Assembly: GCA_913061075.1 (NCBI GenBank)
Contig: CAJXSK010000008.1
Span: 1-64,000, forward strand
Reading direction: 5' to 3'
DNA: 64,000 nucleotides
Origin: an uncultured Piscirickettsiaceae bacterium
Lineage (GTDB): Bacteria; Pseudomonadota; Gammaproteobacteria; Methylococcales; Cycloclasticaceae
Positions 1 to 9,065 of this stretch are shown piece by piece. Position 1 is the stretch's first letter. Each line of letters opens with the position of its first letter. The translations under genes and the position numbers were made by a program. Under the pieces are notes generated by a model that had not been told where the DNA came from, searched no databases, and saw only the letters and a list, made by a program, of their open reading frames with translations.

Positions 1-223
1 ATACATAGGATGTAGCGATAAGTGTTACATTAGGACGGAATGTCCCCAGAACCCCTAATAATGATTATCAACTGTTTAGGTGCGCTGATTCTAATTCCTT
101 TGGCAATACATACCTTTAAACCGAACTTGTTAAAGGAAAGTAACTAACGCGTGATAAAACTTATAACCTGAAAACAAATAAAATAAGAGTATTTAATATA
201 AATGTTGGATGAGGAGTGCTGTT

Positions 224-991
224 GTGAGAATGAATGGGAAAGTTGCATTAATTACAGGTGGTGGATCGGGTATTGGTGAGGCGACATGCCATCGTTTAGC
301 CGAAGAAGGAGCGGCAGTTGTTGTCGCAGATATCAATGAAGACAGTGCTAGGCGTGTTGCCGATGCGATTAATAATGGCCGTGGCAATGCCTGTGCTAAG
401 CATCAGGATGTAACAAATGAAAAGCGTTGGGTAGGGCTGATCGCCGATGTTGTCAAACAGTTTGGTAGTCTAGATGTTTTGGTAAACAATGCTGCTATAG
501 CACCTATCGGCACAGTGGAAGATACCTCTCTTGCCGATTGGAGTAGAGTCCAGAGAGTAAATGTAGAAGGTGTATTTATAGGAACGCGTGAAGCGATAAA
601 AGTAATGAAACAAAAAGGCGGCTCAATCATTAATATTTCTTCTGATTTGGGTATTATCGGTGAACCTACAATGGCGGCTTATAGTACTAGTAAAGGAGCA
701 ACCAGAGTGTTTACTAAGTCAGCTGCGTTGCATTGTGCTAGAAAAGGATATGCTATTCGGATTAACTCAGTTCACCCTGGGTTTATCGATACGCCTGCTG
801 CTGCAGGTGCTGTGGCGGAAATGAGTGAAGAGGAGGCAGTTACATTTCAAGCACGAATACTGGGGAGCATTCCAATGGGTTGTATGGGGGCACCTATAGA
901 TATTGCCAATGGCATCCTATTCCTTTCCTCAGATGAATCCAGCTATATGACGGGATCTGAGTTGGTGATTGATGGTGGTTTCATAGCGTAG
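224..991 (+). CDS. Short-chain dehydrogenase/reductase (classical SDR)
   Basis: Classical SDR oxidoreductase using NAD(P)(H), probably cytosolic and acting on an alcohol/ketone pair. The Rossmann glycine motif TGGGSGIG lies near the N-terminus, followed by the NNAA structural motif, a catalytic Ser in ISSDLG and the YSTSK (YxxxK) catalytic pair near residue 153. The C-terminus GSELVIDGGFIA is typical. Overall it resembles cyclopentanol or 3-alpha/20-beta-hydroxysteroid dehydrogenase-like SDRs, but the substrate cannot be read from sequence. The track starts at ATG 209. I prefer GTG 224 because GAGGAG at 211-216 sits 7 nt upstream; ATG 230 is also possible. It is monocistronic by position and lies in an accessory redox-gene region. 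Confidence 0.9.
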   Translation: MRMNGKVALITGGGSGIGEATCHRLAEEGAAVVVADINEDSARRVADAINNGRGNACAKHQDVTNEKRWVGLIADVVKQFGSLDVLVNNAAIAPIGTVEDTSLADWSRVQRVNVEGVFIGTREAIKVMKQKGGSIINISSDLGIIGEPTMAAYSTSKGATRVFTKSAALHCARKGYAIRINSVHPGFIDTPAAAGAVAEMSEEEAVTFQARILGSIPMGCMGAPIDIANGILFLSSDESSYMTGSELVIDGGFIA

Positions 992-1276
992 TAACATTGA
1001 TGTGCAGCCACACATAACTAACTGAAGTTAAAAGCAAAAATTAAAGCACGCTTAGGATCTGTATACGCGGTATGTATCTAATCGTTATGTCCGCTCCATT
1101 TGTTACAGCGTAGTGCTAGCGGCTTGGTTGGCCATTCAATACCCTATTCCAATAACCGAATAGTACACTAGTTTAATAATGAAAAGGCGGTATTAATGTC
1201 GACTAAAACTACTATTTAATTCTTTATATTAGGGTTACGTGGCTGTATTCGATATTTTTGTATGTTTTGGCGTCCA

Positions 1277-2503
1277 TCAGTTACTGGGTATACTAAATAC
1301 ACGGGTCGAGGCAAAATAATCAAAATTGAACTTCGTTAACTCGCCTTCCTGAAGTTCGGGCACGGGCAATAAACGGACGGTTAATGGTTTGTTTAGGGCC
1401 ATAGCTAACTCTGCTGTGTCACGCATTAACCCTTCGATTTTTTTCTGTGACAGGTTACCGCTAACAGGTATTACATCTAAGCCTGTAGCTCCAACTGCAG
1501 CGCAGGCCAAGAGGCTTGAAATATCAAAATTTTGAGCTTTAGCGCCTTCTGCCAACACAGCGTCTTCCAGTGGCAGTAGCATTACCCCGCAGTAACCTGC
1601 TCGTTGAAACTCGGCTGCATCTAGGCTCTTTTTAATTAGAGTGACTGCCGCCATTGTTCCCGGCCCGCCAAAAGGTTCGTTAGTTAGCAATTCCACTACG
1701 TGGCCGAAAGAGCGAGGGATACTTGGGTAGGGTGAGGGGGTCATGTCAATACCTCGGTACTCTAAACCATTGAGTGTAGCGGCCTTGTTTCCTAAACTAT
1801 CAAGCTTTGCACCGAGGGCATTAAAGCAGGCGGTTAAGGTGGGTGCAGATAACCAACGCTCCTCAGTTCCATCGATTGCTTCTAATAAATCCACCACTGT
1901 ATCAGCGGATTCGATGGCAATTGAAAATGCAGGTGGGCTGCTACCGTCGTGCCAAGCTGCAGGAAAGAAAGGGCTAAATGCAGGCATGTTGGCGACCATG
2001 CAGTAGCGTAAATTACCAAAACCATCATCTTTCATCGGTGCGTTATCAATAACTACTTGGGCAGCAAGTGGTAGAAGTTCAGCTTTGAAGCCGGCTGTTT
2101 GGTCAGCTAGTTGAACCGAGGTAAATACCCAGTCAGTTGCACCGATTACAGCAGGCAATCCAACCATTAGCTGTTTTATCAGGTCATGTTCAGTATTATT
2201 GCCACCAGTTGTCGAACTTGCCCCGAGTGTGCCTAATGCCATATGTTTAAACCCGGCTTGGCTGGCAACCTGTTCGTACTGATGCGCAAATGCGGCTAAC
2301 TGCTGTGCTGTCGCACCTCTTGGTAATACTTGTTCCAGAGGCTGGGTTGCCAGCCGCAAACTTTGTACGGCAATGCCAGCCTCGGTAAATATTTCCTTAA
2401 TCTTGGTTGCCTGCTTACCCAGTGGAGCTATGTGTTGCTCCATCTGCTGTAAACTGGCATGACTTGGAAGTTGGGTAAAAAAGGTAATCGCACGAATTTC
2501 CAT
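1277..2503 (-). CDS. DUF711 family protein
   Basis: Conserved cytosolic protein of the DUF711 family (about 400 residues, PFL-like); its biochemical role is not established. The N-terminus MEIRAITFF and the C-terminal block around LDVIPVSGNLSQ fit that family. The track ORF opens at TTG 2515; ATG 2503, four codons in, gives the usual family N-terminus and is preferred. No clear Shine-Dalgarno precedes either start. A 15-bp perfect hairpin lies just upstream (2534-2567). It stands alone on the minus strand between plus-strand genes. Family assignment is from recalled pattern, without a search. Confidence 0.75.
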   Translation of the reverse strand: MEIRAITFFTQLPSHASLQQMEQHIAPLGKQATKIKEIFTEAGIAVQSLRLATQPLEQVLPRGATAQQLAAFAHQYEQVASQAGFKHMALGTLGASSTTGGNNTEHDLIKQLMVGLPAVIGATDWVFTSVQLADQTAGFKAELLPLAAQVVIDNAPMKDDGFGNLRYCMVANMPAFSPFFPAAWHDGSSPPAFSIAIESADTVVDLLEAIDGTEERWLSAPTLTACFNALGAKLDSLGNKAATLNGLEYRGIDMTPSPYPSIPRSFGHVVELLTNEPFGGPGTMAAVTLIKKSLDAAEFQRAGYCGVMLLPLEDAVLAEGAKAQNFDISSLLACAAVGATGLDVIPVSGNLSQKKIEGLMRDTAELAMALNKPLTVRLLPVPELQEGELTKFNFDYFASTRVFSIPSN

Positions 2504-2533
2504 TAGGGGTTCCAAAGTATTTGGTATTATAAA

Positions 2534-2567
2534 AAGGCATGGATGAACGTCTGTTCATCCATGCCTT
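2534..2567 (-). promoter_or_regulatory. Perfect 15-bp inverted repeat upstream of the DUF711 gene
   Basis: The arms AAGGCATGGATGAAC and GTTCATCCATGCCTT are exact reverse complements around the loop GTCT. Read on the minus strand the right-hand arm is followed by a T run (CCTTTTTATAAT), which is the shape of an intrinsic terminator or attenuator placed about 30 nt before the DUF711 start. The core ATGAAC-N4-GTTCAT is also the kind of palindrome bound by TetR-family repressors. The sequence alone does not separate these two readings. Confidence 0.6.
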
Positions 2568-2716
2568 GATTATAAGATATCATAATTGGTATTGTGTAGT
2601 ATTTATTAAAAAGGAAGCCCTTATGATGGTTATCCAATAAGCTAGTAATTCCCTATAATTGTTTTAGCTTTAAGGGCGGATTACAAATCGGCTGAGTTTT
2701 ATAAAAGGAGGAATAA

Positions 2717-2929
2717 ATGAAAGTATGTAAGATAATATTGTCAGTGCTGTTGTTTGTGATACATATAGGAAGCTGGGCTGGCAGTACATCACCCATAGGG
2801 CCATCTGGCGGGATGTTTTCTTCAGCGCCATTAGGGGCGGATGACTTTATGTTTATTAGTCATAAGGCATATCAGATAAATGGTAATAATAGCGAGCTCA
2901 AGTACTCGTTGCGTGCATTATTTATTTAA
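2717..2929 (+). CDS. Small secreted protein, unknown
   Basis: A 70-residue protein with a classical Sec signal peptide: MKVCK, a hydrophobic stretch ILSVLLFVIHIG, then a likely cleavage after SWA. This would leave a mature peptide of about 48 residues in the periplasm. A strong ribosome binding site (AAAGGAGG) lies 7 nt before the ATG, which supports it as a real gene. The mature part is Gly/Ser/Pro-rich at first and has no motif I recognise. It is followed by the broken secreted methyltransferase gene, possibly in the same transcript. Confidence 0.55.
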   Translation: MKVCKIILSVLLFVIHIGSWAGSTSPIGPSGGMFSSAPLGADDFMFISHKAYQINGNNSELKYSLRALFI

Positions 2930-3077
2930 ATATTAAAGATAATAAAATATAACGTGAAATGGCGTATTTATGTTGAAAGTATTACACCCAGCCCATATGC
3001 TGATAATCAGTTGCAGCGTTGGCTTAGGCCAAACATTGTAATTGTTGTTAATATTAACGTAACTAGAAGGTCACAAT

Positions 3078-3850
3078 ATGAAAATAATACTCATATCCTT
3101 AACCGTTTTGACGTTTGTGCTTTTTACAGGGGCTTGTTTTGCCGTTGATGGCGATGCTGTACAGGCTGAACGCATTAAACAACAATTAATGTCCCCAGGG
3201 CGAGATCAATACGATGCGATTAAAGATCCGGGTAGAAAACCGCTTGAAGTCATCCGTTTTTTGGTATTAAAGATGGGATGACAGTACTTGATATATACAC
3301 GGGAGCTGGTTATAACACCGAAATCCTATCTGCAGCCGTGGGGCCTAGTGGGCTAGTATATGCTCAAAATTATCATTATGTATTACAGCTGATTAACGGT
3401 GCTCGTCACCAAGCCATGCTGGCAAGGCTAGCAAAAAATCGGTTACCCAACGTCCGTTACATGGTGGTCAACCCAGAGGATATGCCGTTCGAGAATTCTG
3501 TTGATATGGTGTATTGGGGGTTTAATATGCACGATATTTATAATTCTGATAAGGCTTATATTGGTGAAGCAGGGGTGCAGCTTTTTCTTCAAGGTATGTA
3601 TCGTGCGTTAAAACCGGGTGGTGTTTTGGGTGTCAGTGATCATGTGGGTGAAAAAGGCTACGATAATGTTAAATTTCACCGCCTTGAACCTCGTATTATG
3701 AAAGAAATGTTAGTGAAGGCCGGCTTTAAAATCGATGCAACATCAGATTTATTGGGTAACCTAAATGATGATCATAGTCAGTCAATTTATGCCGATGGAT
3801 TACGTTACAAAACAGATCGAATTCTTATTCGTGCGTTTAAGCCAGAATAA
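3078..3850 (+). pseudogene. Secreted class I SAM-dependent methyltransferase, frameshifted at a T run
   Basis: Two track ORFs, 3078..3281 and 3278..3850, are pieces of one protein. The first has a signal peptide (MKIILISLTVLTFVLFTGACFA) and the start of a predicted periplasmic methyltransferase of the COG4798 type (RDQYDAIKDPGRKPLEVIRF). The second continues in the -1 frame with the SAM-binding motif TVLDIYTGAGYNTEIL, then PEDMPF and ALKPGGVLGVSDH. The break falls at T6 (3257-3262), and one more T would restore the frame. The 0-frame codons there read T TTT TTG, a legitimate -1 slippery heptamer, so recoding is an alternative to a mutation or a sequencing error. An accidental ATGA overlap at 3278 could also allow coupled translation of the second part. 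Confidence 0.75.
3257..3263 (+). other. Slippery heptamer T TTT TTG at the methyltransferase frameshift
   Basis: In the upstream ORF the codons are CGT TTT TTG GTA. A -1 slip on T_TTT_TTG gives CGT TTT TTG GGT ATT AAA GAT GGG ATG, which rejoins the methyltransferase frame exactly. I see no obvious stable stem within the next 10-15 bases, so a simple homopolymer indel remains the default explanation. Confidence 0.5.
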
Positions 3851-4851
3851 TGGTGGGTGTATCAAAAGAATATTGTATTGAATTACCCTATACCTACGCA
3901 GGTTCAATTGGTCGTTTTTACATCATACAAGTATTAATACTAACTGCTTTTTTATTAGTACCATCAACTGTTATAGCGATTAATCAATGCGAAAGTAAAG
4001 GCGTACAACTTCAAGTATTGGGTTCTGGTGGGCCAGAAATATTGCAGGTTAGTCGTGCATCTTCTAGCTACCTTATTTGGTTGGATGGTAGAGCACGCGT
4101 GTTGATTGATGCGGGCGGTGGTAGTGCCTTCAACTACAGCAAAACAGGTGCAAAGTTCGAGGATTTAGATGCTATTTTGTTAACTCACTTGCACGTTGAT
4201 CACAGTGCCGACTTGCCAGCGTATATAAAAGGATCGTATTTTGGTCATCGGGAACGAGATTTGCCGGTGTTTGGGCCTAGTGGCAATCAACTGATGCCGT
4301 CAACCAGTGAATTTGTGACATCGTTATTCTCTAAACCGAGTGGGGCGTTTAAATATTTAAGTGACTTTGTAGATAGGGCTGAATCGGCGGCTTACAAAAT
4401 TCGTGCGTATGATGTTCCTTTTAATAATAGAACCAATTGGTCAGAGTTTGAAAACGATCGAATCAAGTTAAGTGCTATTTCTGTACATCACGGGCCATTA
4501 CCAGCAGTTGCATGGCGGGTTGATATTGGTGGGTATTCCATCAGCTTTTCTGGGGATATGAACGGTGATTACCGCAGCCTAGAGGAACTGGCGCTTAACT
4601 CAACCATGTTGGTTGCTAATAATGCGATACCTGAAAGTGCGAAGGGGGTTGCACGATTCTTACATATGCCACCCTCTGTTATTGGCATGGCAGCATCAAA
4701 CGCTAAGGTTAAGCAATTAGTATTATCGCACCGTATGCAAAGAACGTTAGGGCATGAAGAGCAAACAAAACGTATTATTCAGCACAAATTTAAAGGCAGT
4801 GTGCGTTTTGCTAATGATTTAGACTGCTTCAATTTACATCAATCAAAGTGA
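3850..4851 (+). CDS. Metallo-beta-lactamase-fold hydrolase, exported or membrane-anchored
   Basis: MBL-fold metal-dependent hydrolase, RNase Z/arylsulfatase-like subgroup. After an N-terminal hydrophobic segment (about residues 23-43, signal anchor or unusual signal peptide) comes the fold: LGSGGP, a strand ending VLIDAGGG, the metal motif HLHVDH, later VHHGPLP, FSGDMNG and LSHRMQRT. These supply the usual His/Asp ligands. The start ATG overlaps the stop of the upstream methyltransferase fragment (TAATG), suggesting translational coupling. The substrate is unknown; its periplasmic location with a secreted methyltransferase suggests a joint function. Confidence 0.8.
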   Translation: MVGVSKEYCIELPYTYAGSIGRFYIIQVLILTAFLLVPSTVIAINQCESKGVQLQVLGSGGPEILQVSRASSSYLIWLDGRARVLIDAGGGSAFNYSKTGAKFEDLDAILLTHLHVDHSADLPAYIKGSYFGHRERDLPVFGPSGNQLMPSTSEFVTSLFSKPSGAFKYLSDFVDRAESAAYKIRAYDVPFNNRTNWSEFENDRIKLSAISVHHGPLPAVAWRVDIGGYSISFSGDMNGDYRSLEELALNSTMLVANNAIPESAKGVARFLHMPPSVIGMAASNAKVKQLVLSHRMQRTLGHEEQTKRIIQHKFKGSVRFANDLDCFNLHQSK

Positions 4852-4855
4852 TCAT

Positions 4856-5971
4856 ATGATTCCAATGTTTAAGACACTTTTTTCGCCCTTTCAATTGGGT
4901 TCGCTAACGTTACCAAACAGAACAGTTATGGCGCCGATGACTCGCTCTCATTCGCCTAACGGTATACCCGGTGAAGATATGGCAGCTTACTATACTCGTA
5001 GAGCAGAAGGTGGGGTTGGATTGATTATTAGCGAAGGCACAACGATTAATCATCGAGCATCAAATGGCTACCCTAGTGTACCGAGAATTTATGGAGAAGA
5101 TGCGTTAGCAGGCTGGCAAAAAGTAGTGGCTGATGTCCATAAAGCGGGAGGTAAAATTGCCTCACAAATATGGCATGTGGGTGCCTTGAGGGAAAAAGGG
5201 TTAGGGCCAGAGCCAGAAGAAATTGCTGTGGGCCCTGTTGATGTTTATAAAGACGGAGAATTGACCGTTCGCGGTTTAGATAAGGACGAAATTAAAGAGG
5301 TTATAAATGCTTATGCTGAAGCTGCTGAGAATTCAAAAAAGTTAGGGTTTGATGCAGTTGAAATACACGGGGCACACCAATATTTAATTGACCAGTTCTT
5401 TTGGCATGAATCGAATACGCGTACTGACGAATATGGCGGTGGAATTGAGAACCGTGTTCGTTTTGGTACAGAGGTGGTAGCAGCTGTGCGTAAAGCTGTT
5501 GGCCCTAATTTACCGATAATTTTTAGATTTTCACAATGGAAACTGCTTGACTACACCGCTAAAATTGCTCAAACACCAGAGGAATTAACCAAATTTCTTT
5601 TGCCATTAAGCGAAGCAGGTGTGGATGTTTTTCATGCCAGTACAAGGCGTTTTTGGTTACCAGAATTTGAAGGTTCTGACTTAAACCTCGCGGGGTGGGC
5701 TAAAAAAATAACCAATAAACCATCCATTACTGTGGGAAGTATCGGACTTGATAAACAGTTTGCAGTTGAGCATTTCACAGGCGCTGAAGACCCAACGGCT
5801 AATACAACTGATATTGATGAACTATGTAAAAGGTTAGACGGCGGTGAATATGATTTGATCGCGCTTGGCCGAGCTATTTTGGGAGACTATGAGTGGGTGA
5901 ATAAGGTACAAGCTGGAGATTTTGATAAGATAAAACCGTTTACAGACAAGGCATTGAAAACACTGACTTGA
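4856..5971 (+). CDS. NADH:flavin oxidoreductase, Old Yellow Enzyme family
   Basis: FMN-dependent ene-reductase-type TIM barrel. Characteristic elements are LFSPFQLGSLTLPNRTVMAPMTRS at the N-terminus, IWHVGALRE, the active-site IHGAHQYLIDQFFW (His-Xaa-Xaa-His type rather than the His-Asn pair), and YGGGIENRVRF. At 371 residues it is a standalone OYE without the FeS/FAD modules of FadH. It begins 4 nt after the MBL hydrolase stop and so belongs to the same transcription unit. Its natural substrate, probably an activated alkene, cannot be deduced. Confidence 0.88.
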   Translation: MIPMFKTLFSPFQLGSLTLPNRTVMAPMTRSHSPNGIPGEDMAAYYTRRAEGGVGLIISEGTTINHRASNGYPSVPRIYGEDALAGWQKVVADVHKAGGKIASQIWHVGALREKGLGPEPEEIAVGPVDVYKDGELTVRGLDKDEIKEVINAYAEAAENSKKLGFDAVEIHGAHQYLIDQFFWHESNTRTDEYGGGIENRVRFGTEVVAAVRKAVGPNLPIIFRFSQWKLLDYTAKIAQTPEELTKFLLPLSEAGVDVFHASTRRFWLPEFEGSDLNLAGWAKKITNKPSITVGSIGLDKQFAVEHFTGAEDPTANTTDIDELCKRLDGGEYDLIALGRAILGDYEWVNKVQAGDFDKIKPFTDKALKTLT

Positions 5972-6002
5972 ACGTTATCGATATAATTTAGTTTAATTTA
6001 AT

Positions 6003-8039
6003 TTAAACGGACTGGCTGAGCTTGTAAGCTAATTTAACGCCATCACGAATAGCTTGTGCAGCATCCAGTTCTTTAACCTCTTTAACGCCGCCAATATGAA
6101 AAACGTCCGCCCCTAGCGTACCTAAATTATTAACCAACTCGTCACGGGGCTCTTGGCCAGCGCAACTAATAATGGTGTCCGCAGGTAAGACCATTATTTC
6201 ATCTTCATGTTGAATATGAAGCCCATCATCATCAATTTTTATATAACTTAAATCACCCAATAGTTTAACGCCCCGTTTGTGTAATTCTGCTTGGTGAATC
6301 CAGCCAGTCGTTTTACCTAAAGATCGCCCAAATTTCCCAGGTTTTCTTTGTAATAAAGTTACGTGGCGCGCCGACTTTACAGGTGATCTTGTTGGGAGAA
6401 GGGCGCCGGGACTTTTGCCTTCGGGGTCGATGCCCCAATTCTCATTAAACTCTTGAATAGGGTCTTTATTTGTTGCGTTATGGGTTACAAACTCTGCCAT
6501 ATCGTAGCCAATTCCACCTGCACCAATAATTAGAACCTGTTGGCCAATTTTCTCGGGATGATTAAAGGCATCTTGATACGTCATAAATGAGGGGTGGTTA
6601 ATCCCAGGCAATTTTAACTGACGAGGTTTGACTCCACTAGAAAGGACGATAGTGTCATAACCTCCTTCTTTAAGTTGGGTTGCATCTACGGTGCAATTTA
6701 ATTGTACGCTAACGCCGTATTTATTAATCATGACTTGGAAATACCTAAGTAACTCATCAAATTCTTCTTTACCGGGTACTTGGCGCGCATATAGCATTTG
6801 GCCGCCGATGCTGGGTTTTTCTTCAAATAAAGTAATATTGTGTCCAGCTTTTGCCGCTTCAATAGAAAAGGAAAGCCCGGCAGCACCTGCACCAATAACA
6901 GCAATCTTTTTAGGTTTAATTGCGGTGTTATTAGCGGGGTAGAGTGTCTCATGACAAGCTCTAGGGTTAACTAGACAGCTCGCCGTTTTACCAACGAATA
7001 TATGATCTAAACAGGATTGATTACAGGCGATACATATGTTGATTTCATCCAGCTGTTGTTGTTTTGCTTTATTAACAAAGTTTGCATCGGCAAGAAAAGG
7101 GCGAGATAAATACACCATATCAGCTTCGTTGTCGGCTAATATTTTTTCGGCCACTTCAACTTTATTAATGCGGTTGGCTGCAGCGACAGGGATATTCACC
7201 ACCTGTTTTATTTTTGCGGTTGCCCATGCAAATGCACCGCGTGGTACCTGCATAGCAATCGTCGGAACAGTCGCCTCATGCCAACCGATACCGGTGTTGA
7301 TAATGTCAACGCCAGCAGATTCTAAAGCAACGGCAAATTGTTGTGCGTCATCAATGTTCCAACCGTCACCAACTAATTCAAGTACAGACATACGGTATTG
7401 AATGACAAAGTCATTGCCAACCTTTTGTCGAATGGCACGAACAGCTTCTAAGGGAAGACGAGATCTGTTATCGAAACTACCGCCCCATGTGTCAGAACGA
7501 TGATTTGTTCGTGGTGCGGTAAATTCATTTAGAAAATAGCCCTCAGACCCTAATAACTCAACGCCATCAAAGCCTGACTGTTTAGCTAAGTCGGCACAAT
7601 TTGCAAAGTCTTCAATGGTTTGTAAGATCCCAATTTCCGACATTTCTTTCGGTACTAAAGGGCTAATAGGGGCGCGTATAGGGCTGGGTGCAACCAGCCC
7701 ATCATGCGTTGCATATCTGCCAGCATGTAAAATTTGTAAAAGGATATGGCTGCCCGCATTATGAACGGTGTCGGTAATTATTTTATACCCTGACTTTTGA
7801 TTTTGCTCTGTTAACATTAGGGCACCAGGGCTTAGACATCCGGCTTTGTTAGGTGAAATTCCACCGGTGACAATTAATGATACCCCACCTTCTGCACGTT
7901 CTTTATAAAAGGCAGCTAAACGATTGAATGGATCATCAGAATGATCTAGACCCGTATGCATAGACCCCATGATGATTCGATTTGGTAATGTTAAATGACC
8001 AATCTTGATGGGTGTAAACAAGTGCTTAGTTGATGACAT
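6003..8039 (-). CDS. fadH: NADPH-dependent 2,4-dienoyl-CoA reductase (FadH type)
   Basis: Reduces 2,4-dienoyl-CoA intermediates during beta-oxidation of polyunsaturated fatty acids. The 678-residue length matches E. coli FadH. An OYE-like FMN barrel comes first (LFTPIKIGHLTLPNRIIMGSMHTGL, RAEGGVSLIVTGG, HAGRYATH, GSEGYFLNEF). Then come the 4Fe-4S cysteines (CIACNQSCLDH and SCLVNPRAC), an FAD-binding GAGAAGLSFS and a second nucleotide fold IGAGGIGYD. All three cofactor modules look intact. It converges with the OYE gene at 4856-5971, and with it gives this region a fatty acid or alkene redox character. Confidence 0.93.
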   Translation of the reverse strand: MSSTKHLFTPIKIGHLTLPNRIIMGSMHTGLDHSDDPFNRLAAFYKERAEGGVSLIVTGGISPNKAGCLSPGALMLTEQNQKSGYKIITDTVHNAGSHILLQILHAGRYATHDGLVAPSPIRAPISPLVPKEMSEIGILQTIEDFANCADLAKQSGFDGVELLGSEGYFLNEFTAPRTNHRSDTWGGSFDNRSRLPLEAVRAIRQKVGNDFVIQYRMSVLELVGDGWNIDDAQQFAVALESAGVDIINTGIGWHEATVPTIAMQVPRGAFAWATAKIKQVVNIPVAAANRINKVEVAEKILADNEADMVYLSRPFLADANFVNKAKQQQLDEINICIACNQSCLDHIFVGKTASCLVNPRACHETLYPANNTAIKPKKIAVIGAGAAGLSFSIEAAKAGHNITLFEEKPSIGGQMLYARQVPGKEEFDELLRYFQVMINKYGVSVQLNCTVDATQLKEGGYDTIVLSSGVKPRQLKLPGINHPSFMTYQDAFNHPEKIGQQVLIIGAGGIGYDMAEFVTHNATNKDPIQEFNENWGIDPEGKSPGALLPTRSPVKSARHVTLLQRKPGKFGRSLGKTTGWIHQAELHKRGVKLLGDLSYIKIDDDGLHIQHEDEIMVLPADTIISCAGQEPRDELVNNLGTLGADVFHIGGVKEVKELDAAQAIRDGVKLAYKLSQSV

Positions 8040-8154
8040 ATTTTGTCCTTTAAATTATGGTCCGGTCGAGTAGGAACTGCTTAATATAAGACTGCCCTTG
8101 ATAGCATCATTGTCATTTTAAGAAACTCCATCATAAGCTACTAAATAGTATTAA

Positions 8155-8517
8155 TCATGTCGAAAGTGGGTTTGTTTATCTAGGCAGATCTGGGGAATAG
8201 GGTTCAACGAGTACTGGATAATAATCGATTTATTGGTATGGGCGATATCAAAAAATCCAGCTTCTGAATTTGCAAACCATACTGTATGTCGCATTGGCAT
8301 ATGGTATTACGAAGGTGAAGGCAAGAGTAATTTTTCTAAAAAGCCAGGCTTTTTATTGATAGAAAAACCGCATAAAGAGGTCCATCAGAATGGGCTTGAA
8401 GCATTGAATCAGTTTAAATCTGGAAATGCAGCGGTTGCATTGGAGAAATTAACAAAAATGGAACAAGCCAGCATGGGTGTTTTACAAGCCTTATCAGAGT
8501 TGTCTGAGCAGTTATAA
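8155..8517 (+). pseudogene. CZB (chemoreceptor zinc-binding) domain remnant
   Basis: The track ORF (TTG 8233, 94 aa) reads HTVCRIGIWYYEGEG and PHKEVHQNG, the signature of the CZB zinc-sensing domain normally found at the C-terminus of chemoreceptors or diguanylate cyclases. No MCP or GGDEF part precedes it. The frame is open back to a stop at 8152-8154 but has no convincing start or ribosome binding site. The first zinc-ligand His of helix 1 (usually in a DHxxW motif) is replaced: here the segment reads IDLLVW. The most likely reading is a decayed C-terminal fragment; a short standalone CZB protein is the alternative. Confidence 0.6.
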
Positions 8518-8597
8518 AAATTGAGTTTAACGAAACTTTGAACTTTATAGGGTTGTCTATACCTAACTAAGTACATCAACTAGTTAGGAGGTGTACC

Positions 8598-9047
8598 ATG
8601 GGTAATACAGTCGAACGTCATACGCGCATGCATGTAAAAGATGGTGTGCATCATTTCTGGGAAAATCATCATAGAGTCAATATCGAATATGCGAAATACG
8701 TAGGATTTGCATTGATTGCTTTTGGTGTTATCGGGATTCTGTTCGCAGGACAAGATGTTTTGTTCTTTAACTTATCGATGCTGCAGAATACAGGGCACAT
8801 CGTATCTGGGATGTTTTTATTAGCGACAGTGATATTGTTTGATAGTTCTTATGCAAGATTGGGAAATCAAATCGTTGGCCCAGTGTGCATAATAATAGCG
8901 GCCTATGGCTTGTCTGGAATGACGCCCGCTACAGCGTTACTAACCTTAAATACAGGTGAAATTTTATTTTATATGTTTTTTGGTATGGCAACCGCTTATG
9001 TAGGATGGGCAACTGATTTGTCTCACTTGAAACATTGGTGGCCTTAA
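8598..9047 (+). CDS. Four-helix integral membrane protein, unknown (possibly DUF4383-like)
   Basis: A 149-residue inner-membrane protein. A His-rich soluble N-terminus (MGNTVERHTRMHVKDGVHHF) is followed by about four hydrophobic helices (VGFALIAFGVIGILFAG, IVSGMFLLATVILF, IVGPVCIIIAAYGLSG, ILFYMFFGMATAYVGWA). The motif NTGHIVSGMFLL resembles DUF4383-type proteins, but I am not sure of the family. A very strong ribosome binding site (TTAGGAGGTG) precedes the ATG and a bidirectional terminator follows. Function unknown. Confidence 0.75.
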   Translation: MGNTVERHTRMHVKDGVHHFWENHHRVNIEYAKYVGFALIAFGVIGILFAGQDVLFFNLSMLQNTGHIVSGMFLLATVILFDSSYARLGNQIVGPVCIIIAAYGLSGMTPATALLTLNTGEILFYMFFGMATAYVGWATDLSHLKHWWP

Positions 9048-9065
9048 CGTTAAATTAATAATGTT

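Noticed and set aside
40-150. Small ORF MSPEPLIMIINCLGALILIPLAIHTF... at the left edge
   Set aside because: About 36 residues with a hydrophobic segment; it could be the tail of a decayed membrane protein, but there is no ribosome binding site and no homolog I recognise.
1195-1220. GGCGG followed by ATGTCGACTAAAACTACTATTTAA
   Set aside because: Only seven codons; too short to support as a gene or leader peptide.
2954-3148. Track ORF of 64 aa
   Set aside because: No ribosome binding site and it overlaps the well-supported start of the methyltransferase gene in another frame.
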